A stretch of 8,169 nucleotides of DNA, taken from NCBI GenBank assembly GCA_938008425.1, contig CALLKH010000308.1, positions 1-8,169 on the forward strand, read 5' to 3'. Shown one piece after another: positions 1-7,231 of this stretch (positions are counted from its first letter, which is position 1; each line of letters starts with the position of its first letter). Source of the DNA: an uncultured Planctomycetaceae bacterium (lineage in GTDB: Bacteria; Planctomycetota; Phycisphaerae; UBA1845; UTPLA1). The notes below the pieces were generated by a model. The model was not told where the DNA came from and searched no databases. It saw only the letters and a list, made by a program, of their open reading frames with translations. Both the position numbers and the translations under genes were made by a program.

Positions 1-159
1 AAGCGTGTACAGAAAACGAATTGTGGGTATGGCGGCTTAGCTTCATGGCATTCGGGTGCTTAACCCCAGGACATACTCATCATGACAAACGACGCGGCCA
101 CTGAGTAGACAGGCGTCTTCAACTGGGTTCGAAGGCATCTGAAGCCGACGGTTTTTATT

Positions 160-183
160 CTGCTCCTGCTCCTGCTCCTGTTC
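160..183. repeat. Short hexamer tandem repeat (CTGCTC, about four units)
   Basis: Three perfect CTGCTC units are followed by one variant, CTGTTC. Read on the minus strand the units give alternating Glu-Gln codons, which is the only reason the spurious minus-strand frame here has an EQ run. Such short repeats can vary by slippage. At four units this one is too small to imply a function. Confidence 0.75.
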
Positions 184-255
184 CAGTTCGGCGTGTTGCC
201 CTTCCGAACTCGCCGATGTGCAATCGCCGGTGTGGCCCGGCGCTCTCCCGTTTAG

Positions 256-277
256 CCGCCGCCCGTCAGGGCGACGG
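256..277. repeat. Imperfect GC-rich hairpin
   Basis: CGCCC (260-264) pairs with GGGCG (269-273) around a GTCA loop. After one C-A mismatch the stem continues for three more pairs (256-258 with 275-277). No T tract follows on either strand, so it is not a clear terminator. It may be a decayed intergenic palindromic repeat, but one copy cannot show that. Confidence 0.35.
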
Positions 278-391
278 TGACAGCGACAAGGGTGCTCGAA
301 TGGTGAATGACGCGACGTCAGAGTAGCGCCAAGGTTCACGACGGTGGACTCTAAGAGCGTCATTTCGCGCCGGGACGATTCCTCGCTCTCA

Positions 392-412
392 CCCTGCTCC
401 TTCGGAGCTGGG
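392..412. repeat. Small imperfect hairpin
   Basis: GCTCC (396-400) and GGAGC (404-408) pair around a three-base TTC loop. Beyond a T-T mismatch, CCC (392-394) pairs with GGG (410-412). It has no T tract. It lies about 200 bases past the stop of the minus-strand gene that ends at 615, which is far for that gene's terminator. Confidence 0.3.
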
Positions 413-614
413 CTAAACGGAGCGGTGCGAAGTGATTGTTGCAGGCAATCGAAAAGCGGCGATTCACCGCAATCTCCACGGCGTCCTGACGATCGCCAAT
501 CGCGGAGCGGCGCTTGAGACGGATTCGACACCTCAGACGGCTCCGATGCGCTGTTTCGTAAACTCTCAGGCATCTGCCTCGAATGCGGCTGGCCGGTGTC
601 GCTCCCCGTCGTTG

Positions 615-1409
615 CTAAATGAAGAACAGCGTGTCATTCCAGTAAGTCGGCGACGGACACGTCGGCACCAGGGTCTCCAGTACGACAGCGGCATGGTGCT
701 TCCAGCGAGCTTCATCACGAAGCGCCGTCAGGACGCTTCGGTATTTTTTCCGTGCGCCGTGGTGCGAGCCAAAATTGAATTCACGGACCAATTCAAGATA
801 CCAGGCCGACCGAATCGCCGCCCCACGAGTTGAGGCCAAGCTCTCGGTGAACGTCACCGCGACATCGGCGAAGGCCTTTTCGCGGCACAGCTCGTCGATC
901 AAGGTGCAGACAACGTTGCTGTTGGAGACGAAATCCTGATATTGAAGCCCCCAGCCCTTTTCCTGGCAGGCTGGGCGATCAAAGTGAAATACCTCGAAAG
1001 CGGCGGTCCAGCGCTCCAGGCATGATTGAAGTGCCTCCCGAACTCGATCGCTGGTTCGATTCGCGTTGGCCAATTCCTCTGCGTGCAGGGAAGTCCAACG
1101 AATCATGTCTGAAAGATATTCAAGATGATCGTCACGCAGATCATGAAGATGCGCGAAGGCCCACGGCAGGTAGAAAGCGCACTCGCGAAAGTCACCGGCG
1201 GGCATGCCGTACTGAAAGACTGTACGAAAATCGCTCCAGTCCAGATCGCCGGGAGCCTTGTCAACGATGACTCGGAGTTTATGTTGCTCGCTCTCTGTGT
1301 AGAAATCGCCGAAGGGGTCGGAGAGTTGCTGGGGATGCGGAAACGGCGTCTCGAACATCGGTTCGAGTTTTGGAGTGGTTGTCTTCTTTTCCTTGTTCCG
1401 TCGTCCCAT
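615..1409 (-). CDS. Hypothetical protein, soluble and helix-rich
   Basis: This gene encodes 264 residues from the ATG at 1409 (MGRRNKEKK) to a TAG at 615-617. I do not recognise the family. The N-terminus is short, basic and Lys/Thr-rich (about residues 1-14) and probably disordered. The rest alternates charged and hydrophobic residues as expected for a soluble, mostly helical protein, with many Trp, Phe and His (for example AFYLPWAFAHLHDLRDD). There is no signal peptide, membrane segment or evident catalytic motif. The frame also has ATGs at 1478 and 1526, but these would run into the dnaE leader and encode a less protein-like Arg/Ser-rich stretch. No start has a strong Shine-Dalgarno, so the N-terminus is uncertain. 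Third-position GC looks lower than in dnaE (about 70% in a 26-codon sample). It is divergent from dnaE across 115 bp. Consistent amino-acid texture over its length makes it a likely real gene. Confidence 0.65.
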   Translation of the reverse strand: MGRRNKEKKTTTPKLEPMFETPFPHPQQLSDPFGDFYTESEQHKLRVIVDKAPGDLDWSDFRTVFQYGMPAGDFRECAFYLPWAFAHLHDLRDDHLEYLSDMIRWTSLHAEELANANRTSDRVREALQSCLERWTAAFEVFHFDRPACQEKGWGLQYQDFVSNSNVVCTLIDELCREKAFADVAVTFTESLASTRGAAIRSAWYLELVREFNFGSHHGARKKYRSVLTALRDEARWKHHAAVVLETLVPTCPSPTYWNDTLFFI

Positions 1410-1524
1410 ACGGAAACTCACAGGGGGTTCCCAAACTCCGGCTGCGGCGCTGCGTGAATCTCGCCGCGAGTGTATCATAGCACGATCACGTTCGATTTTG
1501 TCGTTGCACGGAGGCGCCTGCGGC
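1410..1524. promoter_or_regulatory. Divergent spacer between the hypothetical gene and dnaE, probable promoters
   Basis: Both flanking genes must be transcribed from or through this 115-bp spacer. The stretch TGTATCATAG (1471-1480) gives a -10-like TATCAT on the plus strand (1473-1478) and a -10-like TATGAT on the minus strand (1479 to 1474). No good -35 box is seen at the expected distance for either direction. The promoter assignment is therefore positional and tentative, and I see no clear operator. Confidence 0.3.
1510..1514 (+). promoter_or_regulatory. Ribosome binding site that fixes the dnaE start
   Basis: GGAGG lies 10 bases before the ATG at 1525. The dnaE frame stays open for another 50 codons upstream, to an ATG at 1375. 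Those codons encode no family-like sequence and overlap the start of the divergent gene. The Shine-Dalgarno and the usual DnaE N-terminus both support 1525. Confidence 0.7.
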
Positions 1525-4500
1525 ATGTCGCAGCCTACACCCAGCTTTGTTCACCTTCACTGTCACACCCACTACAGCCTCCTCGACGGCGCCAATCGCA
1601 TCGACGAACTCGTCAATCGCGCCAGGGAGTTGAACCAGCCGGCCGTCGCGATTACCGACCACGGCAACATGTTCGGCGTCATCGAGTTCTACACCGCCGC
1701 GAAGAAAGCGGGCGTCAAACCGATCCTCGGGCTTGAGGCCTACATCGCCCCGGGCGATCGACGCGTGAAGGAGGCGACGGTCGGATATGGCGGCAGCAAG
1801 GAGACGAACTATCACCTGCTGCTGCTCGCACAGAACAACATCGGCTACCAAAACCTGCTCAAGCTCACCTCGATCGCCTATCGCGAGGGCTTCTACTACA
1901 AACCGCGCATCGATCGCGAACTGCTCGAGGCCCACAGCGAGGGGCTGATCTGCACGAGCACCTGCCTCGGCGCCGAGATTCCGCAGGCACTGATGGCCCA
2001 CAACCGCGCCGCCGCGGAGCAGACGGCCGAGTGGTATCTCAAGGTCTTCGGCCCGGAGCGGTTCATTATCGAGTTGCAGGACCACGGCATCGCCGAGCAG
2101 CGGATGATCAACCCGGAGCTGGTGGACATCGCCAATCGCCTCGGCGTCGGCCTGATCGCGACGAACGACGTTCACTACCTGCGCAAGGACGACTCGGAGC
2201 CGCACGACGTGCTGCTGTGCATCTCGACGCGCGCGCTTCAGAGCGACGAGAACCGCATGCGGTTCGAGACGAGCGAGTTCTACCTCAAGTCCGGCGATGA
2301 GATGGCGGCGCTCTTTCCCGGCCAGCCGGAGTCGATTTCAAACACGCTGCGCATCGCTGACATGTGCGACGTCGAGCTGGACTTCAACAAACGCTACACG
2401 CCCGTTTATCACCCGCCCGAGAAGAAGACGCCCGAGGATTACCTGCGCGAGCTCGTCTACAAGGGCGCGGCCGAGCGGTACGGCGAGATCACGGATGAAG
2501 TCCGCGAGCGGATCGACTACGAACTCGAAGTCATCCAGAGCAAGGGTTTCTCAAGCTACTTTCTAATCGTCTGGGATTTCGTCCACTACGCCCGCGACAA
2601 GGGCGTGCCCTGCGGGGCGCGCGGCAGCGGCTGCTCGTCGGTCGTCGCACACTGCCTCTATCTCTCGCAGCCCGATCCGATTCGATACGGCCTTTACTTC
2701 GAGCGGTTCATGGACCCCGATCGCGACGACATGCCCGATATCGACATCGATATCTGCCAGGACGCCCGCGAGGATGTCATTCGCTACGTCCGCGAGAAGT
2801 ACGGCCACGTCGCCCAGATCATCACCTTCGGAACGCTCAAGGCGCGGGCCGCGATTCGCGACGTCTGCCGCGTTATGGGTGTGCCGCTGGCCGACGCCGA
2901 TCGTCTGGCCAAGCTTGTGCCCGAAGAGTTGAAGATGACGCTGGACAAGGCGCTGAACCAGGAGCCGGCGCTGCGGCGCTGGTACGACGACGATCCGACG
3001 ATTCGCAACGTCATCGACATCGGCAAGCGCATTGAAGGCCTCGCGCGACACGCCGGCGTTCACGCGGCGGGCGTTGTCATCGCGGAGCAGCCGCTCGACA
3101 ACGTGCTGCCGCTCTACCAGTCGGCCGGCTCGGACGCGGTGATCACGCAGTTTGAAGGGCCGACGGTCGAGAAGGTCGGCCTCTTGAAGATGGACTTCCT
3201 CGGTTTGAAGACGCTGAGCGTTCTGGCGCTGGCGTGCAAGCTCGTGGAAAAGAATCACGGCGTGAAAATCGACCTCGAGCATTTGAACCTCAAGGATCCC
3301 AAGGTTTACCGCATCTTCGCCCAGGGCGAGACGAAAGGCGTGTTCCAGTTTGAGTCCGGCGGCATGCGCGACGTGCTCATGAAGATGCGGCCGAACCGGA
3401 TCGAGGATTTGATCGCCGCGAACGCGCTCTATCGCCCGGGTCCGATGCAGTACATCGATGCCTACGTCGCCCGAAAGCACGGCGAGCACTGGCAGGCGGC
3501 GCATCCGATCATGGCCGAGGTGCTCGAAGAGACGTACGGCATCATGGTCTACCAGGAGCAGGTCGCCCGCGTCGCGATTCAGCTCGGAGAGATTGAGCGA
3601 AAGCGGGCGTTCCGGCTGGCGAAGGCGATCAGCAAGAAGAAGACGTCGATGATCGAGGCGGAGCGCCAGCCGTTCATCGAGGGCGCCGGCAAGAAGGGGT
3701 GCAACGCCAAGGACGCGAACTCGATCTTCGACGACATCATCAAATTCGGCGATTACGCATTTAACAAGGCGCACTCGACGGGCTATGCGATGGTGGCGTT
3801 CCAAACGGCGTTCATTAAGGCGTATTACCCGCTGGAGTTCATGGCGTCGCTGCTCACCTATGAAATGGGCGACACCGAAAAGGTCGTTGACTATATCGAC
3901 GAATGCCGTCGGCTCAGCATCGAAGTACTGCCGCCGGACATCAACTCAAGCGACGTCGATTTCACGACGGTCCCGCCGAAGGATGGCAAGCCGGGCTTCA
4001 TCCGATTCGGCCTCGCCGCGATCAAGGGCGTCGGCGAAAAGGCCGTCACGAGTGTGGTCGAGGAACGCCGAAGCGCCGGGCCCTTCAAGGACCTCTACGA
4101 ATTCTGTGAGCGGGTCGACACGTCGGCGGTGAACCGCGGGTCGCTGGAGGCGATGATCAAGGCGGGGGCGTTCGACTCGACCGGGGCGATGCGCAAGGCG
4201 CTGGTTGAGGTCGTCGAGAAGGCGATCCAGATGGGCGCCGAGCATCAGCGCGACAAGGCGTCGGGCCAGATGACCATGTTCGGCGACTTCGGCGGCGGGG
4301 CGGATGCGCCGCGGCCGGTGATCTCGACGGACGAGTGGACCGAATCCGAGATGCTGGCCCAGGAAAAGTCGGTCCTCGGTTTTTACGTCACCAAGCACCC
4401 GCTGGCGTCGCAGGCGAAGATCATTCGCCAGTTCGCCACGTGTGAGTGCGCCCGCATCGGTGATTTCAGCGAGGACACGCAGGTTCTCGTCGGCGGCATG

Positions 4501-5061
4501 ATCAGCAAGGTGCGGATGGTCACGACCAAGAACGGCCGCAACGCGGGCTCCAAGCTCGCGGTGATGACGTTCGAGGATTTGAGCGGATCGATCGAGGCGG
4601 TGGTCTTCAGCGAGGAACTTGAGAAATATCGCGACTGGGTGGTGCCGGACAAGCTTCTGTTCCTTCGCGGCAGCGTCGACAAGAAGCGCGAGGAGCCGTC
4701 GCTTCGAACGGTGGAGATGATCCCGTTCGAACAGGCGGGTGAAAAGTTGTCAGATGGAATCATCCTCCATGTGCGATCGACGGTGGCCGACGAGCATACG
4801 CTCCCGCGATTGCGGGAGACGTGTCGCGCGAACCCCGGACGCCTGTCGATCTACGTACGTGTCGAGCGGCCGGGCGATCTGGTCGCGACGATTCGGTGTC
4901 CCGAGTCCGTTCGAATCCGCCCCGGCGAGAAGTTCAGCGCCGAGGTGGAAAAGCTGCTGGGTGAGAATTCGGTGGAACTCGTCGCCCGTCGGGCGGCGCC
5001 CGTTTCCGCGAAACCGAAGACATGGATGAACCGTGGGCCGCGCGCGAACGCCCGGGCTTGA
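1525..5061 (+). CDS. dnaE: DNA polymerase III subunit alpha (DnaE1 type)
   Basis: This is the catalytic subunit of the chromosomal replicase, adding dNTPs to primed DNA in the cytoplasm with the beta clamp and clamp loader. It has 1178 residues, the usual length for DnaE1, and no frameshift. The N-terminal PHP domain (about 8-280) keeps H10, H12, D21, H46, E71, H97, C147, D215 and H217, the expected set of metal ligands. This suggests intrinsic 3'-5' proofreading, unlike E. coli, whose PHP is degenerate. The polymerase core follows: GARGSG at 364-369, PDIDID with D407 and D409, and KMDFLGL with D557. These match E. coli D401, D403 and D555. A helix-hairpin-helix (IKGVGEK, 833-839) precedes the clamp-binding peptide QMTMF (915-919). 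An OB fold spans about 985-1070. The last part (about 1073-1178) corresponds to the tau-binding region and ends in a basic, probably disordered tail. Length and clamp peptide argue against the mutagenic ImuC/DnaE2. It is monocistronic here, divergent from the gene on the left and convergent with the one on the right. Confidence 0.98.
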   Translation: MSQPTPSFVHLHCHTHYSLLDGANRIDELVNRARELNQPAVAITDHGNMFGVIEFYTAAKKAGVKPILGLEAYIAPGDRRVKEATVGYGGSKETNYHLLLLAQNNIGYQNLLKLTSIAYREGFYYKPRIDRELLEAHSEGLICTSTCLGAEIPQALMAHNRAAAEQTAEWYLKVFGPERFIIELQDHGIAEQRMINPELVDIANRLGVGLIATNDVHYLRKDDSEPHDVLLCISTRALQSDENRMRFETSEFYLKSGDEMAALFPGQPESISNTLRIADMCDVELDFNKRYTPVYHPPEKKTPEDYLRELVYKGAAERYGEITDEVRERIDYELEVIQSKGFSSYFLIVWDFVHYARDKGVPCGARGSGCSSVVAHCLYLSQPDPIRYGLYFERFMDPDRDDMPDIDIDICQDAREDVIRYVREKYGHVAQIITFGTLKARAAIRDVCRVMGVPLADADRLAKLVPEELKMTLDKALNQEPALRRWYDDDPTIRNVIDIGKRIEGLARHAGVHAAGVVIAEQPLDNVLPLYQSAGSDAVITQFEGPTVEKVGLLKMDFLGLKTLSVLALACKLVEKNHGVKIDLEHLNLKDPKVYRIFAQGETKGVFQFESGGMRDVLMKMRPNRIEDLIAANALYRPGPMQYIDAYVARKHGEHWQAAHPIMAEVLEETYGIMVYQEQVARVAIQLGEIERKRAFRLAKAISKKKTSMIEAERQPFIEGAGKKGCNAKDANSIFDDIIKFGDYAFNKAHSTGYAMVAFQTAFIKAYYPLEFMASLLTYEMGDTEKVVDYIDECRRLSIEVLPPDINSSDVDFTTVPPKDGKPGFIRFGLAAIKGVGEKAVTSVVEERRSAGPFKDLYEFCERVDTSAVNRGSLEAMIKAGAFDSTGAMRKALVEVVEKAIQMGAEHQRDKASGQMTMFGDFGGGADAPRPVISTDEWTESEMLAQEKSVLGFYVTKHPLASQAKIIRQFATCECARIGDFSEDTQVLVGGMISKVRMVTTKNGRNAGSKLAVMTFEDLSGSIEAVVFSEELEKYRDWVVPDKLLFLRGSVDKKREEPSLRTVEMIPFEQAGEKLSDGIILHVRSTVADEHTLPRLRETCRANPGRLSIYVRVERPGDLVATIRCPESVRIRPGEKFSAEVEKLLGENSVELVARRAAPVSAKPKTWMNRGPRANARA

Positions 5062-5172
5062 CGATGGGTTCGGGAACGCGAGAGATCCTCTACCGCGCTG
5101 CGGGAATCGTGCAGCAGACAATCGTTGAGTGCCGGTAGCGACTGCATCAAGAGGTCGCTGTGAGAATCAGAG

Positions 5173-5192
5173 CCGCCCCGTCCCCGGGGCGG
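5173..5192. repeat. GC-only hairpin downstream of dnaE
   Basis: CCGCCCC (5173-5179) pairs perfectly with GGGGCGG (5186-5192) around a six-base loop. It lies about 110 bases after the dnaE stop. The bases that follow (TGTCGATTG) are not a T tract, so it is at best a weak terminator or 3'-end stabiliser for dnaE. Confidence 0.5.
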
Positions 5193-5259
5193 TGTCGATT
5201 GTCGATTGCAGTGAAGTCATTTGATTCGGTGCGTTGGCTCGAACTTGGTCAATCATCGT

Positions 5260-5276
5260 CGGGCTGAGACAGCCCG
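5260..5276. repeat. Perfect 7-bp hairpin
   Basis: CGGGCTG (5260-5266) pairs with CAGCCCG (5270-5276) around a three-base AGA loop. No T tract follows on either strand. It sits eight bases from the next hairpin, which suggests a composite intergenic palindromic element. Confidence 0.5.
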
Positions 5277-5283
5277 GCTCTGA

Positions 5284-5299
5284 CAGGCGATAACGCCTG
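5284..5299. repeat. Perfect 6-bp hairpin
   Basis: CAGGCG (5284-5289) pairs with CGCCTG (5294-5299) around an ATAA loop. It is adjacent to the 5260-5276 hairpin, so the two could form one double stem-loop in RNA or DNA. Its role is unknown. Confidence 0.45.
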
Positions 5300-5350
5300 A
5301 CGCGGGTCTTGACGCACTTGGCAACACCCGACAGTGCTCGAATCGCCGGG

Positions 5351-5384
5351 AAAACGAAGCGGCCCCGGAAGTCTCCGGGGCCGC
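5351..5384 (-). terminator. Intrinsic terminator for the 5431-6051 membrane protein gene
   Basis: GCGGCCCCGGA (5359-5369) and TCCGGGGCCGC (5374-5384) form a perfect 11-bp stem with a four-base loop. Read on the minus strand, the stem is followed directly by TTCGTTTT (5358 down to 5351), an imperfect U tract. It begins 46 bases after the stop of the minus-strand gene, which fits a Rho-independent terminator. On the plus strand the trailing sequence (GTTGCGTTGA) is a poorer U tract, so use by dnaE is less likely. Confidence 0.75.
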
Positions 5385-5430
5385 GTTGCGTTGACAGATG
5401 AACGTATCGCGCTGTGCGCGATCGTCGGGC

Positions 5431-6051
5431 CTAATTCTGCGCCGTATGCCCCTGCATGTCGCCCCATTGCAGGAAGATCAGAATCGATGAGAACGCCAGC
5501 GCCGCGACCGGAACGACCATCGATACACTGCTGGCGAACGAACTGAGCATATTGCCCACGACTCCGCTCGGGTTCGACGCGATGATCGCCAGTGCGGCCA
5601 CGCAGAGCCATCCGCCATGCAGGCCGGTGATGACCACGGTCGTCTGCCGCGCAAGCGTCATCGCCAGTGCGAGCGAGAAGCCCGCTCCGACCACGCCGAG
5701 TGCGAGCTTGGCCATCTGCGGGAATTCGAAATTCATCATGAACAGTTCCGTGCAGACGAACCCCGCCATGGCCGCCATTCCGATTGTCGCCTTCTCCGGG
5801 TACTTCCATGTGCAAAATGGCAGGAGCAGGAACAGCAGGATGACGAGCGGCGTTGAGGATGTGGTGGTGAAGGGGATGGTACCCGTTCGCATAAGGTAAT
5901 ACGCGCAGACCGCCGCGACGGCGAGACTGTCGACCATCACGAGAATTCGCACGAGTCGCCACCCGAAGAGGCCGTAAACAAGCCCCACCAGGATAAACAG
6001 AATGGACGCGCTGGTGTCCAGTGTGGCGAGTTGACCGGTCAACTCATCCAT
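5431..6051 (-). CDS. Multi-pass membrane protein of unknown function (about seven helices)
   Basis: The product has 206 residues from the ATG at 6051 (MDELTGQL). The frame extends upstream to 6165, but those 38 codons are Arg-rich and not protein-like, and a GGAGG (6068 to 6064) lies 12 bases before 6051. Hydrophobic segments are at about 14-30, 33-54, 66-81, 88-106, 114-133, 138-158 and 176-194, so most of the protein is in the membrane with only short loops. After the first helix, the GLFGWRLVRILV turn resembles the Gly-rich, basic helix junctions of small DUF4203/TMEM198-like proteins; that link is tentative. There is no catalytic motif or signal peptide. It is the last of three minus-strand genes, 153 bp past the similar gene at 6205-7059, and is followed by an intrinsic terminator. 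Function is unknown; an envelope role is a guess from context. Confidence 0.85.
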   Translation of the reverse strand: MDELTGQLATLDTSASILFILVGLVYGLFGWRLVRILVMVDSLAVAAVCAYYLMRTGTIPFTTTSSTPLVILLFLLLPFCTWKYPEKATIGMAAMAGFVCTELFMMNFEFPQMAKLALGVVGAGFSLALAMTLARQTTVVITGLHGGWLCVAALAIIASNPSGVVGNMLSSFASSVSMVVPVAALAFSSILIFLQWGDMQGHTAQN

Positions 6052-6060
6052 AGTTGTGCG

Positions 6061-6068
6061 CTCCCTCC
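6061..6068 (-). promoter_or_regulatory. Ribosome binding site for the 206-residue membrane protein
   Basis: The minus strand reads GGAGGGAG before the ATG at 6051, giving Shine-Dalgarno matches 9 to 12 bases from the start. It favours 6051 over the upstream ATG at 6165. Confidence 0.6.
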
Positions 6069-6204
6069 AAATCGGCGCGGCGCGGAGTCGTCGCTGGGGC
6101 GATCCGTCACGCCGGACTTCTCGTGATACTCTTCGGAATTCAGCCGCGGGATTTCGCCCCCGCATTGTTGCATGGCTGAGGCCCGAAGACGTTCCAGGAG
6201 AAAT

Positions 6205-7059
6205 CTACGATTTGGCTGGTTCTTTTTCGGCTGGTTGGGAGGGTTTCTTCGGAAATCGTGCTTCTTTGGCCTGGAGAATGAGGCCCAGGACCCAGAGTCC
6301 GATTGCGATGCCGGACGGCACCTGGGGGCTGGCAAACATGGAATCTCGGACTTCGTGCCAGTTCGCACACAGAATCGTCGCCCCGCCAACGACTGCAATA
6401 TGGGCCCCGATGAATCCGAGCCAGACCACGGCGAAGGCCCGCAACGCCCAATAAGCGAGCGCACCGCCGACGATGGCCGCGAACACCGGGAGAATCCAGC
6501 CGCTCAGGCCGAATCCGCGAAGCTCGTTCTGGACCTTTTCACCCACGAATTTGAGCTGATCGCGCCAGTCGTTACGACTGTTGCGAATCTGCTGCTCGGG
6601 CGTTGGCAGCGTGACCTTGCCGCGAAAGCCGGGTTCGGAGGGAACATACTGACGCAGGTCGCCCTGGATGAGCTGAAACGAGACGGCGATGAAGAACAGC
6701 ACAAACACTGAACCCGCCGCCAGCCAGGCCTTGTAGAACTTGAACCCCACGGCCGCGAGAGCAAGCCCCGCGAGAGCAACGGTGAAGGGCCCCGGCAGGT
6801 CGAGCCATGTCGAAAGCCGGTAACCGAGCCACCCGCCCACCACCAGTGCGAACCCGGTGACGACGATCTTCTCAAACTTTCCGCCGCGAAAGACGAGTAG
6901 GAGGCCGAGGATGATCGCCACGAGCCCGCCGACATTCACCGCCGGAGAACTATCGAGCGGTGGAACGTAGTGTTCCAAAATCAGTCGAAACTTCTCGACC
7001 CAGGCTGTCTGTGTGATCTCGGCGAACATGATTTGACCGGCTGTTTTCCCGAACTCCAT
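6205..7059 (-). CDS. Multi-pass membrane protein with a central hydrophilic loop, unknown function
   Basis: The product has 284 residues if it starts at the ATG at 7059 (MEFGKTAG). An AGGGG about ten bases upstream gives some support. Other possible starts are the GTG at 7101 and the ATG at 7029 (MFAEITQ), neither with a better ribosome site. Hydrophobic segments are at about 41-57, 64-82, 91-107, 111-130, 186-204, 208-231 and 247-263. Between helices 4 and 5 lies a polar segment of about 54 residues (131-184), and the C-terminal tail (264-284) is Lys/Pro/Glu-rich. Four helices before the loop and three after put the ends on opposite sides of the membrane if all seven cross. The layout parallels the 206-residue protein downstream: similar Gly-rich junctions after helix 1 and a VV-x(3)-G sixth helix. 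The two look like diverged paralogs. I see no enzymatic motif and do not recognise the family with confidence. Confidence 0.85.
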   Translation of the reverse strand: MEFGKTAGQIMFAEITQTAWVEKFRLILEHYVPPLDSSPAVNVGGLVAIILGLLLVFRGGKFEKIVVTGFALVVGGWLGYRLSTWLDLPGPFTVALAGLALAAVGFKFYKAWLAAGSVFVLFFIAVSFQLIQGDLRQYVPSEPGFRGKVTLPTPEQQIRNSRNDWRDQLKFVGEKVQNELRGFGLSGWILPVFAAIVGGALAYWALRAFAVVWLGFIGAHIAVVGGATILCANWHEVRDSMFASPQVPSGIAIGLWVLGLILQAKEARFPKKPSQPAEKEPAKS

Positions 7060-7231
7060 CGGCGGCGCCCCTGCCTTACATCGGCCGCGCCATCCCGGCA
7101 CTTCATCGGAGTTTCAGGATAAGCATAGCCACAATATGCGTACGAGACCAGAATCCGCCCGGCATCGGTGCGGGCCATTTCGCCTGAATCTGTGGATCGA
7201 GATCGTTCAAACCGCCCGAGATTCTCGCAAC

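Larger units (their letters stand above)
1..614. other. Gene-free left flank, no supportable coding region
   Basis: I see no convincing gene here. A 176-codon minus-strand frame (573 down to 43) is open, but its product is rich in Ser, Arg, Pro and Glu, has no hydrophobic core pattern or recognisable motif, and runs through a hexamer repeat as Glu-Gln repeats. A plus-strand frame from 432 overlaps the neighbouring minus-strand gene and looks like a shadow. A tRNA-like GTTCGAA at about 127 lacks a pairing T-arm. The region holds a short tandem repeat and two small hairpins, listed separately. It could be intergenic DNA or a decayed gene. Confidence 0.5.
5062..5430. other. Convergent intergenic region with four hairpins, no gene
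   Basis: This 369-bp spacer separates the 3' ends of dnaE and the minus-strand membrane gene. Frames through it are extensions of shadow frames and have no protein-like character. It contains GC-rich inverted repeats at 5173-5192, 5260-5276, 5284-5299 and 5359-5384, each listed separately. No RNA gene is recognised. Confidence 0.7.

Noticed and set aside
115..145. Possible tRNA around a GTTCGAA motif
   Set aside because: The bases flanking the loop do not form a T-arm stem, and no acceptor or anticodon arm could be built nearby.
43..573. A 176-codon minus-strand open frame
   Set aside because: The product is dominated by Ser, Arg, Pro, Glu and Gln, contains a repeat-derived EQ run, and shows no hydrophobic core pattern, motif or clear ribosome site. 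GC-rich DNA often leaves such frames open.
1375..1524. A 50-codon N-terminal extension of dnaE from the ATG at 1375
   Set aside because: DnaE proteins begin a few residues before the HLHCH-type motif. The extension is not family-like, overlaps the divergent gene, and a GGAGG precedes the ATG at 1525.
1410..1526. Longer start of the minus-strand hypothetical gene (ATG at 1526 or 1478)
   Set aside because: It would overlap or abut the dnaE start and ribosome site, and the added residues are Arg/Ser-rich without protein-like texture.
2563..3804. A 413-codon open frame antisense to dnaE
   Set aside because: It is a shadow of dnaE codons with high third-position GC. Its composition (excess Arg, Leu, Val, Asp, His) is typical of antisense frames, and dnaE is certain on the other strand.
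5173..5192. Rho-independent terminator for dnaE
   Set aside because: The stem is strong, but no T tract follows on the plus strand, so I list it only as a hairpin.
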